From Phormidesmis sp963710175 (GTDB lineage Bacteria > Cyanobacteriota > Cyanobacteriia > Phormidesmidales > Phormidesmidaceae), in the NCBI GenBank assembly GCA_963710175.1, contig CAVPZC010000001.1, positions 62,001-126,000 of the forward strand: 64,000 bases of DNA. Direction: 5' to 3'. The translations under genes were made by a program, and so were the position numbers. Positions 44,265-52,040 of the stretch are shown here, piece by piece. Below the pieces are notes generated by a model. It saw only the letters and a program-made list of their open reading frames with translations. It had not been told where the DNA came from and did no database searches. Positions within the stretch are counted from its first letter, which is position 1. Each line of letters opens with the position of its first letter.

Positions 44265-44304
44265 TAAGGAGTAAAGTGCGTAGGTGCACTCTGCTCCTTT
44301 TTTA
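44265..44304 (+). terminator. Terminator of the apcABC transcript
   Basis: GGAG...AGTGC (about 44268-44279) pairs with GCACT...CTCC (about 44285-44297), with an internal mismatched bulge, followed by TTTTTT. It lies about 70 bp after the apcC stop and 40 bp before the convergent hli stop. Confidence 0.85.
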
Positions 44305-44370
44305 GTGGCTGCCGTTTGAGTAAGCCGGTTTCTGAAGCTGCTTAGAAGGAGGTTGCGATATCGACGGCCT

Positions 44371-44559
44371 CTAACGCAGGCCTATCCATGTGAAGAAGTC
44401 TTGCCGGGCGAAAAATTCCACTATCAGCAAGGCAACAAACCCAACCATGGCAAATCGCCCATTGATTTGCTCGGCGTACTGTGTCCAGCCAAAGCTTGGC
44501 TGGGGACTGAGTTGCTCGGTCTGAGAAGGCTTTGAGGTTTTTGGTGGTGATGTCGTCAT
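44371..44559 (-). CDS. hli: High-light-inducible protein (Hlip, chlorophyll-binding one-helix)
   Basis: One-helix chlorophyll a/b-binding family member that protects photosystems and carries pigments during assembly. 62 residues: a disordered polar N-terminus, then FGWTQYAEQINGRFAMVGFVALLIVEF with the ExxNxRxAM chlorophyll-binding motif, and a short C-terminal DFFTWIGLR. Convergent with apcC, with their stops about 175 bp apart. A longer frame reading through the upstream region adds nothing family-like, so I use 44559. Confidence 0.93.
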   Translation of the reverse strand: MTTSPPKTSKPSQTEQLSPQPSFGWTQYAEQINGRFAMVGFVALLIVEFFARQDFFTWIGLR

Positions 44560-45258
44560 AAAATTGCCAGGTGGAATGATCTTCGATGTGGTTTCTTTTG
44601 TCTATGTTACTGGCCACTACCATCATTTCATCTGCTAACCGTGATCTTTGCGCAGGGTGAACAGGTTATCCGTAGGGAAGAAATCTGGGACTGTGTTGAG
44701 AGGCGGCTGAAGTGTGCCAATTTTATCTCTACTATTTATGCGAATCTTTAATACTGTTTGAGTATGTTTGCTGCTTAAGTAGTACCTGGTACAAACCTGT
44801 AGAAAACTATTGCTTTAAGCCATGAACATACTTTCCCATGTCGAATGCCTGCTGCAATCGATAGTCAAACTAAAATAGCTAATTGGATAGGTTGCTTGCC
44901 CGCGTCTGAAGAGATAACCTGGAGCAAAACAGATATACAGTAGAGTCTCAAGGCGTTTAGCTTTAGAGAGATAAGCTCAACTCAGTCAATGACATTAACA
45001 TGTACTAGAGATTATACAAAGTGCAATCAATGATGTATTTGATTGAGTTCTCTATCGGCAGAGACTGAAATTAAAAATTTATACCGCTCAAATATTGATC
45101 TATTACATCTTGATTTATATTAGCTTTCCTATCCGTGTGTACTGCTTCATGAGCCTGCATAAATAGCTTTGCTGAATAGTATATAGATGGAACAGTATGC
45201 GGATGGAACGGTATATAAATAGCTTTTTGTAAACTTCAATCGTTAGATGTTGAGAGTC
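44560..45258. other. 700-bp AT-rich region upstream of hli and cyAbrB
   Basis: Shared divergent upstream region. No ORF or RNA gene supported. It has a near-tandem pair GATGGAACAGTATGC / GGATGGAACGGTATAT at about 45186-45220 just before the cyAbrB start, and one GTAN8TAC sequence (44779-44792) that could bind NtcA but lacks a properly spaced -10. Noticeably more AT-rich than the flanking genes. Confidence 0.5.
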
Positions 45259-45645
45259 ATGGCTGACAAAATCACGCCGTTAAAAGGGAAAGCGCTGCTT
45301 CAAAAATTCAACGAACTAGCCCATTTGTCGAAACGAGAAAGGGCGCAGGGGTGCGGCTACTATACGCTGACGAAAGACAATCAAATTCGGGCGAATCTGG
45401 CGGATTTTTATGATGCACTCTTAGAAGCAAAGGGCATCTCTCTCAATCCTGAAGGGTCAAAAGATGGGAGAGGGCGTGAGCCTACTTACCGGGTGAGTGT
45501 CCACAAAAACGGTCAAATTGTCATTGGCTCTACCTACACTCAAGAGATGGGACTCAAGCCCGGCGATGAGTTTTTAATTAAGCTGGGTTACAAGCATATT
45601 CGGCTTGAGCAGCTCGGGCACGACAAAGGCGAAGTGGCTGAGTAA
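45259..45645 (+). CDS. cyAbrB-family transcriptional regulator
   Basis: Cyanobacterial AbrB-like regulator, about 128 residues. The conserved N-terminal part PLKGKALLQKFNELAH...GCGYYT and the middle EGSKDGRGREPTYRVSVHKNGQIVIG are family signatures; the AbrB fold lies at the C-terminal half. These regulators control carbon, nitrogen and stress genes by binding many promoters. I use the ATG at 45259; 45247 is the upstream alternative. Its stop is two bases from the stop of convergent cobL. Confidence 0.93.
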   Translation: MADKITPLKGKALLQKFNELAHLSKRERAQGCGYYTLTKDNQIRANLADFYDALLEAKGISLNPEGSKDGRGREPTYRVSVHKNGQIVIGSTYTQEMGLKPGDEFLIKLGYKHIRLEQLGHDKGEVAE

Positions 45646-45647
45646 CT

Positions 45648-47000
45648 TTATTCTGCTGGCCGATGGCTCTGCCGGGATAGCGTCACTAATGTAATCGGAT
45701 TTAGCGGTGAAAATCGGGTTAGTGGGCCTACGGGTAAAGAACGCGAAATATTGATTTGAGTCAGCTGGTATTGCCAGATGGCTTTGACCGCTGGCTGAGT
45801 GACCCAACTCGTGACCTGATTGAGATGCTCTAGAGTCGCTAGGGCTAGGACGATGCGCGCAGAGGCAGCGTTGGCATGTGGCGTTGCCGTCATCCGGTCA
45901 CTCAGAAGATTGAGGATGGCAACCAGCTGGCCGCTGCTGCCGCCGATAAATACTCGCTGTGGCTGAGGCAGGGTAGCTAGCGCGGCGGGAGCTTGCTCTT
46001 GTACGATCTGAATGGGGGCGATCGCCAACTGCCGTGCGTTGTGCCCAATCAACGCTGCCCCCATCGCCGTTTTCTCAACGGCATAGAGCTGGGCTTTAGG
46101 GCAAAGCCGACTAAGCTCTATGCTGACCGACCCTGTGCCCGCCCCAATGTCCCAAATCGTCTGCCCATCTAAGGGGGCCAATGCCCCTAAAATCAGCAGC
46201 CGAATCTCGCGCTTGGTCATCAGCGTCGGGCGGTCTGGGAACCCTTTAAAGGCCGAGTCCGGCAGGCCAATGAGCGGCAGCTGCTCTAGAGGAACGGCGT
46301 CTGTCTCGTCTGACTGGCGCAGTAGGACAACCACGTTCAGGGGCGCAAACGTTCGCTGCTGCTCAATGGTTTGACCGGGCGAGTACACGCTCAAACGCTC
46401 GCTATTGTCATCTCCCAGATCTTCACAGACCCACAGCTGATAGCGTACCGGCAGATCAAGGGCGTTAATGAGGGTGGCGATCGCCCCAGGTGTGAAGACC
46501 CCATCCGTCAGCACCGCAATCTTGGGGTCTCCTCGTTTCAGCGACTCGATCAACGGCTGCTCGCCCCGACCGTGAACGCTGACCAAAGTGGCATCTTGCC
46601 AGGGCAGCTTTAACCGGCTAAAAGCCAGCTGCATTGCACTGACCTGCGGATGAAAGGCCAGCTGCTCAGCCGGAAACGATGTCAGCAGCAGCCGCCCCAC
46701 GCCGAAAAACAGCGGATCGCCTGAAGCCAAAACGACCGCTTGGGTCTCGGGATGGGTTTGTAGGCGCGATCGCAAATCAGCAAATACCTGAGTGAAGTTG
46801 CCCAAAGGCCAGGCTTCCACCGCCCTATCGCCACAATCAAAAGCATCCAGATGCCGCTGAGCGCCAATCAGCAGAGTCGCCGATTCCACCAAGCTCAGGG
46901 CAGCGGGCGATAAGCTCTGAGCGCCTGAGAGCCCAATTCCTACAACCTGAATGACTGGCTGACTATCTGAGCGAACAGCTGGCAGGCCAGCAACCGTCAT
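45648..47000 (-). CDS. cobL: Precorrin-6Y C5,15-methyltransferase (decarboxylating), CbiE-CbiT fusion
   Basis: Cobalamin-pathway enzyme of 450 residues. The N-terminal half is the CbiE (tetrapyrrole methylase) domain: VVGIGLSGAQSL, ASGDPLFFGVGRLL, HGRGEQPLI. The C-terminal half is the CbiT SAM-dependent methyltransferase: MTKREIRLLILGALAPLDGQ, WDIGAGTGSVSIEL, FIGGSSGQL. It methylates C5 and C15 and decarboxylates. It overlaps cobH upstream by 4 bp. Confidence 0.95.
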   Translation of the reverse strand: MTVAGLPAVRSDSQPVIQVVGIGLSGAQSLSPAALSLVESATLLIGAQRHLDAFDCGDRAVEAWPLGNFTQVFADLRSRLQTHPETQAVVLASGDPLFFGVGRLLLTSFPAEQLAFHPQVSAMQLAFSRLKLPWQDATLVSVHGRGEQPLIESLKRGDPKIAVLTDGVFTPGAIATLINALDLPVRYQLWVCEDLGDDNSERLSVYSPGQTIEQQRTFAPLNVVVLLRQSDETDAVPLEQLPLIGLPDSAFKGFPDRPTLMTKREIRLLILGALAPLDGQTIWDIGAGTGSVSIELSRLCPKAQLYAVEKTAMGAALIGHNARQLAIAPIQIVQEQAPAALATLPQPQRVFIGGSSGQLVAILNLLSDRMTATPHANAASARIVLALATLEHLNQVTSWVTQPAVKAIWQYQLTQINISRSLPVGPLTRFSPLNPITLVTLSRQSHRPAE

Positions 47001-47632
47001 GGCGACTGCTCCCAGGCCCAGATCATCAGCGCATTTAAGATGGCCGCAGCCACTGCGGAGCCGCCTTTACGTCCGGCTACTAAGATCTGCGGCACTGCCA
47101 AATCAGCCAGTGCCTGCTTAGATTCAACGACATTGACAAAGCCTACCGGTGCGCCAATCACCAGAGCAGGTCTCCAGCCACTTTGGCCAATGCCTTCACA
47201 GAGCGCAAGCAGCGCTGTGGGCGCATTGCCAATAGCAAAAATCGCCTCAGGATTGGCGCTCGCGCAGAGCTGCATTCCGTGAGCGCTGCGGGTTTGTGCT
47301 GGCGGTGTGTTCTTGGCTTGCTGCACTGCGATCGCCACTGGAGATTGCCAGGTTTTCGCCACCACCGTGCCAATTCCTGCGGCCACCATAGAGACATCGG
47401 TGACAATCGGCTGGCCCTTTCGAAATGCCTCAATCGCCGCTTCAAAGGGCCGCCCGCTAAACTGCATCAGCCGGATAAATTCAAAATCAGCCGTGGTATG
47501 AATCACCCGGCGCACCACTGCGTACTCAGCCTCAGTAAAGCTGTGGCGACCAATTTCTCGATCAATGCACTCATCGATGCACTTAAAGCTAGCGCGGGTA
47601 ATCTCGTGCTCTCGATAGCTAGGCATCTCCAC
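46997..47632 (-). CDS. cobH: Precorrin-8X methylmutase
   Basis: Moves a methyl group from C11 to C12 to form hydrogenobyrinate. The catalytic His is in VIHTTADFEF near residue 45, and the characteristic GTVVAKTW and GAPVGFVNVVESK stretches are present. 211 residues, the family length. The likely start is GTG at 47632, with the stop codon of the lipoprotein gene sharing one base (TAGTG); an ATG two codons later is an alternative. The 4-bp overlap with cobL implies coupling. Confidence 0.95.
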   Translation of the reverse strand: MEMPSYREHEITRASFKCIDECIDREIGRHSFTEAEYAVVRRVIHTTADFEFIRLMQFSGRPFEAAIEAFRKGQPIVTDVSMVAAGIGTVVAKTWQSPVAIAVQQAKNTPPAQTRSAHGMQLCASANPEAIFAIGNAPTALLALCEGIGQSGWRPALVIGAPVGFVNVVESKQALADLAVPQILVAGRKGGSAVAAAILNALMIWAWEQSP

Positions 47633-48063
47633 TAACCATCGGTCTGACGGTAGGACTGCTCTTCCAGGTAAACCTCACTGGCATCAATGGCTTCGACTGC
47701 AATGGTCTCATAGCGTACCCGCCCCTCTACGGTTGCACTCTCGCCTACCTCAGGCGCTGCGGGCTGGCTCGTCAAGACCCAAAGACTGCCGGTGTCATCC
47801 TGCATCTGGTAAAGCCAGCCCTCTAGCAGCGGGACACGGCGGGACACGGTCCCTGTAATAACTACAGTTTCATCCACTCTGTCAGACATCAGCGAATCAA
47901 TAGCGACCGCTGGCTGACCAGAGAGGCGGACAGCGGGCAGCTGTATGGGCTCATCGATCAGCGGTGTCTCCACACTCACTTCACTCGTAGTGCAGCCGCC
48001 CAGTACCAGGCCACTTCCTACTATCAAGCTGACGATGTAAGGGATCCAAAGGCGAGGTTTCAT
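47632..48063 (-). CDS. Lipoprotein with OB-fold-like domain
   Basis: 143 residues from the ATG at 48063. N-terminal helix MKPRLWIPYIVSLIVGSGLVLGGC ends in a lipobox LGGC, so it should be diacylated and anchored in a membrane. The rest, VDETVVITGTVSRRVPLLEGWLYQMQDDTGSLWV...EVGESATVEGRV, reads as a small OB-fold (nucleic-acid- or sugar-binding-like). Function unknown. It is the first gene of the cobH-cobL unit and shares one base with cobH, which is notable. Confidence 0.78.
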   Translation of the reverse strand: MKPRLWIPYIVSLIVGSGLVLGGCTTSEVSVETPLIDEPIQLPAVRLSGQPAVAIDSLMSDRVDETVVITGTVSRRVPLLEGWLYQMQDDTGSLWVLTSQPAAPEVGESATVEGRVRYETIAVEAIDASEVYLEEQSYRQTDG

Positions 48064-48303
48064 ATGAATTTTTCTCCCACGACAGGTATCGGTCAAAGGC
48101 AATGGCACCCGACTCGACATTTTGTTCGGCAGCTGGTCCCAGCTTGAGGAAAGGCTCAATCAAATCAGATTTTTTCTACAGCGCTTTGGTAATCTGGTTT
48201 CAGTGCTTTAACGTAACCGCTTTGGTCAATTTTGCCCAGACCCCAATGGCTTGCTGAGCAGGCTACAGCTCACTAGATCAGGTCAGTGGCGTATTCTAAC
48301 ATT

Positions 48304-49197
48304 ATGGCTCAACTCCTCGACGGGAAAGCTCTCGCGAAACAGATTCAGACCCATCGCTTAGCCAGTATTCAAGCCTGGCAGTCGCGCTATGGCAGACCGC
48401 CCGGCTTAGCTGTGCTGATGGTGGGTGACCATCCCGCTAACTTGACCTATGTCCGCAATAAAGAAAGGGCCTGTGAACGCATGGGCATTGCTTCCTTAGG
48501 AAAGCACCTACCAGCTGACACTGCTCAGCAGGCGATCGCCGATGAAATCCTAGCCCTCAACAAAGATCCACAGGTAGACGGCATTCTCCTACAGCTACCG
48601 CTGCCAGACCATCTAGACGCCACAGCGCTGCTTAACCTAATTGACCCCGATAAAGATGTCGATGGCCTGCACCCGATCAATCTAGGTCGGTTGGTCAGAG
48701 GTGAACCTGGCCTGCGCAGCTGCACGCCCGCCGGCATCATGCGCCTGCTCGATGCTTACGGCATTTCTTTGGCCGGAAAACGAGCAGTGGTGCTAGGGCG
48801 CAGCATTTTGGTCGGTAAGCCGATAGCGCTGATGCTGTTAGCTGCCGATGCTACCCCCACTCTGGCTCATTCAAAATCACAAAACTTAGCTGACCTGACC
48901 CGCTCAGCCGATATTCTAGTAGCAGCGGTCGGCATTCCCAACTTTGTGAGCAAAGACATGGTCAAGCCAGGCATGATCGTGATTGATGTGGGTATCAACC
49001 GGATAGCTGCTTTAGCCCGAGACCCTAGCAGTAGCAGGACCAAATTGGTGGGCGATGTGGACTTTGCAGCGGTAGAACCCGTCGCCGCAGCGATTACCCC
49101 TGTACCTGGCGGGATCGGCCCGATGACGGTGACCATGCTCATAGAAAATACGATTGCTAGTTATTGCGATCGCCTTCAAATCAAATCTATTTCCTAA
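48304..49197 (+). CDS. folD: Methylenetetrahydrofolate dehydrogenase/cyclohydrolase FolD
   Basis: Bifunctional one-carbon enzyme. The catalytic Lys/Tyr region YVRNKERACERMG, the substrate site QLPLPDHLD, CTPAGIM, and the dinucleotide-binding GRSILVGKP (usual GRSxxVGxP) are present, as is DVGINR and the C-terminal GDVDF...TPVPGGIGPMT. 297 residues from ATG 48304; an upstream GTG at 48286 is possible. crtE follows 13 bp later, so the two are likely cotranscribed. Confidence 0.97.
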   Translation: MAQLLDGKALAKQIQTHRLASIQAWQSRYGRPPGLAVLMVGDHPANLTYVRNKERACERMGIASLGKHLPADTAQQAIADEILALNKDPQVDGILLQLPLPDHLDATALLNLIDPDKDVDGLHPINLGRLVRGEPGLRSCTPAGIMRLLDAYGISLAGKRAVVLGRSILVGKPIALMLLAADATPTLAHSKSQNLADLTRSADILVAAVGIPNFVSKDMVKPGMIVIDVGINRIAALARDPSSSRTKLVGDVDFAAVEPVAAAITPVPGGIGPMTVTMLIENTIASYCDRLQIKSIS

Positions 49198-49210
49198 AAC
49201 CCAGCCTCCC

Positions 49211-50134
49211 ATGGTGACCACAAATCTCGATAGCCCTAGCACTTTTGACCTCAAAAGCTATTTAGCTGACCGACGCACCCAGATCGAAACAGCGCTAGAT
49301 AACGCCTTGCCAGTGGTCTACCCCGAAAAAATCTATGAAGCCATGCGATATTCGCTGATGGCCGGGGGTAAGCGGCTAAGGCCAATTTTGTGCTTGGCGA
49401 CCTGTGAGCTGCTAGGCGCTGCCTCTACTGTAGCCATGCCGACGGCCTGTGCTCTGGAGATGGTGCACACGATGTCGCTCATCCATGACGACTTGCCGGC
49501 TATGGATAATGACGACTATCGCCGGGGCCAGCTCACCAACCACAAAGTTTACGGTGAGGATGTTGCGGTACTGGCAGGCGATGCGCTGCTAGCCAATGCC
49601 TTTGAGTACATTGCGACTCAGACACCCCAGGGGCAAGGGGGCGCTCAGCCGCATCAGATTTTAAAGGTAATCGCTCAGCTGGGCAGAGCAGTGGGCGCAG
49701 ATGGTTTGGTCGGCGGGCAAATCGTCGATCTCGCTTCTGAAGGTACGGCGGTCGATGAGCAGACGCTCACCTATATTCACATGCACAAAACAGCCGCCTT
49801 GCTGGAGGTCTCGGTGACGGCGGGGGCGATTTTAGCGGGAGCCGACCAGTTGGTGGTAGATCGTCTCAGCCGCTACGCGCAGCGGATTGGTCTGGCCTTC
49901 CAGATCGTGGATGATGTGCTTGACATCACCTCCACATCGGAGAGGTTGGGGAAATCTGTCGGCAAAGATATCGCTGCGCAGAAAGCCACCTACCCCAGCC
50001 TTTGGGGGCTGGAAGCCTCTCAGCGAAAGGCGCAGCAGCTCGTTGCTGAGGCCAACGCCGAACTTGCCAGTTTTGATCAAAGGGCGCTGCCCCTAAAAGC
50101 GATCGCCAGCTACATCACGGCCCGTACCCACTGA
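49211..50134 (+). CDS. crtE: Geranylgeranyl diphosphate synthase (CrtE)
   Basis: Trans-isoprenyl diphosphate synthase supplying carotenoids, chlorophyll phytol and quinones. The first aspartate-rich motif is DDLPAMDNDD, the second DDVLDIT; the KRLRP diphosphate-binding segment precedes. The product is 307 residues from ATG 49211 (a longer frame at 49154 starts inside folD with TTG). Product length (C15 or C20) is not certain; small residues upstream of the first motif fit C20. Confidence 0.93.
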   Translation: MVTTNLDSPSTFDLKSYLADRRTQIETALDNALPVVYPEKIYEAMRYSLMAGGKRLRPILCLATCELLGAASTVAMPTACALEMVHTMSLIHDDLPAMDNDDYRRGQLTNHKVYGEDVAVLAGDALLANAFEYIATQTPQGQGGAQPHQILKVIAQLGRAVGADGLVGGQIVDLASEGTAVDEQTLTYIHMHKTAALLEVSVTAGAILAGADQLVVDRLSRYAQRIGLAFQIVDDVLDITSTSERLGKSVGKDIAAQKATYPSLWGLEASQRKAQQLVAEANAELASFDQRALPLKAIASYITARTH

Positions 50135-50184
50135 CGAGCCTTTCCCGCAAAATTGTCCCGTCTACTGGCCCGTACTACTGACTC

Positions 50185-50640
50185 ATGCAGGACTTTAACC
50201 AAATCTTTCAAAATCACGTACTGTGGGTAGCCCTTGTTGCCTGTATCACTGCTCAAGCCCTCAAGCTGATTATTGAATTTGCCCAGCACCGGTCAATCAA
50301 CCCTCGGGTGCTGGTTGAAACCGGTGGTATGCCCAGCGCTCACTCAGCGTTAGTCACCGCTTTAGCCTGCGGAGTGGGTCAAACCATCGGCTGGAACACA
50401 CCTGCTTTTGCCGTTACCTCCGTATTCGCCGTAATCGTCATGTACGATGCGGCAGGCGTTCGCCAGGCGGCGGGCAAGCAGGCCAAAGTCCTCAACCAAA
50501 TTTTAGATGAACTGTTTCAAGAGCACGCCGAATTTAACCAGGACCGGCTCAAAGAGCTGCTAGGGCATACCCCTGTTCAAGTCATTGTCGGCTCGGCGCT
50601 TGGCGTCGTCATCGCCTGGTTAGCAGCGCCTGCTGCCTGA
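50185..50640 (+). CDS. Divergent PAP2 family protein (DUF212)
   Basis: Membrane protein of 151 residues with about four transmembrane helices. The phosphatase-like motifs are weakly conserved: GGMPSAHSALVTALA carries the core Ser-Ala-His and MYDAAGVRQAAGKQA the next segment. This family often lies next to crtE in cyanobacteria, suggesting a link to isoprenoid diphosphate metabolism, though activity is not established. Separated from crtE by 50 bp, same strand. Confidence 0.92.
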   Translation: MQDFNQIFQNHVLWVALVACITAQALKLIIEFAQHRSINPRVLVETGGMPSAHSALVTALACGVGQTIGWNTPAFAVTSVFAVIVMYDAAGVRQAAGKQAKVLNQILDELFQEHAEFNQDRLKELLGHTPVQVIVGSALGVVIAWLAAPAA

Positions 50641-50692
50641 CACAGACAGCTGAAGACGCGCCAAAGCCTGAGGCACAGCGCTCACCTAAAAC

Positions 50693-51406
50693 TCAAAAGC
50701 GAGCGACTTCCGCAGATAGCCGCACTACCTGCTGAGCATCTACCAAAATAGCCGTTAGCTGGGCATCGCTTAACCGCTGTAAAGTAGCCGCAGCGCTATC
50801 TGCATCACCTGTGTAGTCAGCCAGTAAATAGGCTCGCTGCTGATAGACTGCCAGTCCGACTGGTCTGACTACCTGCCCTACGGTCGCAGCAATTTCTGGT
50901 TGATTGCTATAGTCAACCAGCACAGCGTAGCCCGCCCCGAGTCGCCGAGGCTGGTAGGCAGCTTCGCCAGCACCCTGGTTAGAGTCGGCTTGGTTGCTAG
51001 CAGCCTGGTTGCTAGCTTCCTCATTTGGCTCACTCCCGACAGCGGTCTGTTCTGTCACTGGTCTTGAGACAAAGCTTTCAAAGCCTTCTTCTGTCATCAT
51101 GTAGCTAGCCCAGGCGTTAGCCGTTTCCAAGCTGGTAAATCCGCCCGCCCGTACTAGCACCTCATCTAAGTACTGGCAGACCAATACTGTATTGTCAGCT
51201 GGCAACACCGAAGCGATCTGAGCCCGTTCTGCTTCTGTTTCACCCCGTACTAGCAGCAGGTATTCCTGGCTAGCGGGCGGCGGGCAAGCCGGTAACCTTG
51301 ACTGCGCTATAGCCCGTGGCGGATGCAGCAACGAACAGCCAAGCGCCGCACTGAGCAAACAGATAGGCAGAGAAGCGCGATGAATAAATGGCATGGCTGG
51401 TTTCAA
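50693..51406 (-). CDS. Secreted protein with two SPOR-like repeats
   Basis: 237 residues with a signal peptide (hydrophobic core residues about 12-30, cleavage after AIAQ near 35). Two similar half-domains follow: EYLLLVRGETEAERAQIASVL...NAWASYMM and a second in YAVLVDYSNQPEIAATVGQVV...ATLQRLSDAQ, each resembling a SPOR/RNP-like fold for glycan binding. A low-complexity Asn/Gln/Ala/Ser linker (SNQAASNQADSNQG) sits between them. Likely periplasmic; function unknown. Confidence 0.72.
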   Translation of the reverse strand: MKPAMPFIHRASLPICLLSAALGCSLLHPPRAIAQSRLPACPPPASQEYLLLVRGETEAERAQIASVLPADNTVLVCQYLDEVLVRAGGFTSLETANAWASYMMTEEGFESFVSRPVTEQTAVGSEPNEEASNQAASNQADSNQGAGEAAYQPRRLGAGYAVLVDYSNQPEIAATVGQVVRPVGLAVYQQRAYLLADYTGDADSAAATLQRLSDAQLTAILVDAQQVVRLSAEVARF

Positions 51407-51430
51407 AGAATATCAGGAGTTCAGTATGCC

Positions 51431-51760
51431 TTAAGCGATCGCTTCTAGGGAGGCAAAAGCGTCTGGAATAGTAGCCGATGGCGCTTCAAATTCACCTGTT
51501 GCGACATGCTCTAAGCGCAGCTTGAGCCAGGTCACAAAGGTTTTATTTGTGGAAATGACAGCTGCTGTCGGTTGCGGGCAACTCGCCTTAACGCGGGCCA
51601 TTTCCGGCGCTTCTAGGAAGGCAGGTTGCTTAATCAGCCAGAAATCAATTTCTCTTTCTTTGGATTGGTAGTGGCGATAGCGCTCCTTTAAGACCTCCTC
51701 AAAAGGCTCTTCCTCCAGCAAAAAACGCTGACTGGCCACCACGTAGTAGTAAGTTGTCAT
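51431..51760 (-). CDS. ycf54: Ycf54-like MgPME-cyclase accessory protein
   Basis: Small factor needed for the aerobic Mg-protoporphyrin monomethyl ester cyclase of chlorophyll synthesis. 109 residues, family signature TTYYYVVASQRFLLEEEPFEEVLKER, WLIKQPAFLEAPE, PQPTAAVISTN and TWLKLRLEHVATGEFEAPS. It lies 24 bp upstream of the secreted-protein gene on the same strand. No other chlorophyll gene is adjacent. Confidence 0.97.
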   Translation of the reverse strand: MTTYYYVVASQRFLLEEEPFEEVLKERYRHYQSKEREIDFWLIKQPAFLEAPEMARVKASCPQPTAAVISTNKTFVTWLKLRLEHVATGEFEAPSATIPDAFASLEAIA

Positions 51761-52040
51761 TTCTTTAAATATTTAGATATCCGGTTAAAGATAGCGCCTA
51801 AAGTATCTTACGACGATATCTTAACCAAGATTCAGAGGCCAGATTCAGTGCCAAAGATTCAAATCTATAGCGTTGGCTACTTTGCTCGCAACATAAGCGA
51901 TCGCCCAGAACCGTTGACGAACAAAGTGGCCCACAAGCGGACTTGGGCGTAGCCTTCTCTGCGTGTATCCCTACGCTTGCGATACCGTAGCTGAGCGCGA
52001 CTAAACTTTAGTACAGGCTGAAAAAGCCAGATATCAGCCC
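51761..52040. other. Intergenic region with inverted GCGTAG/CTACGC repeat
   Basis: 280 bp between the kinase-like gene and ycf54. GCGTAG and CTACGC flank about 18 bases at 51948-51978, typical of short cyanobacterial repeats. No gene supported. Confidence 0.45.

Noticed and set aside
44779..44792. GTAN8TAC match as an NtcA site
   Set aside because: About 16 such matches are expected by chance in 64 kb and no -10 box stands at the right distance.
48064..48300. GCCACTG near 48283, considered as a cobalamin riboswitch upstream of the cob genes
   Set aside because: GCCACTG is on the minus strand at the wrong distance and the other conserved parts of the riboswitch core are absent.
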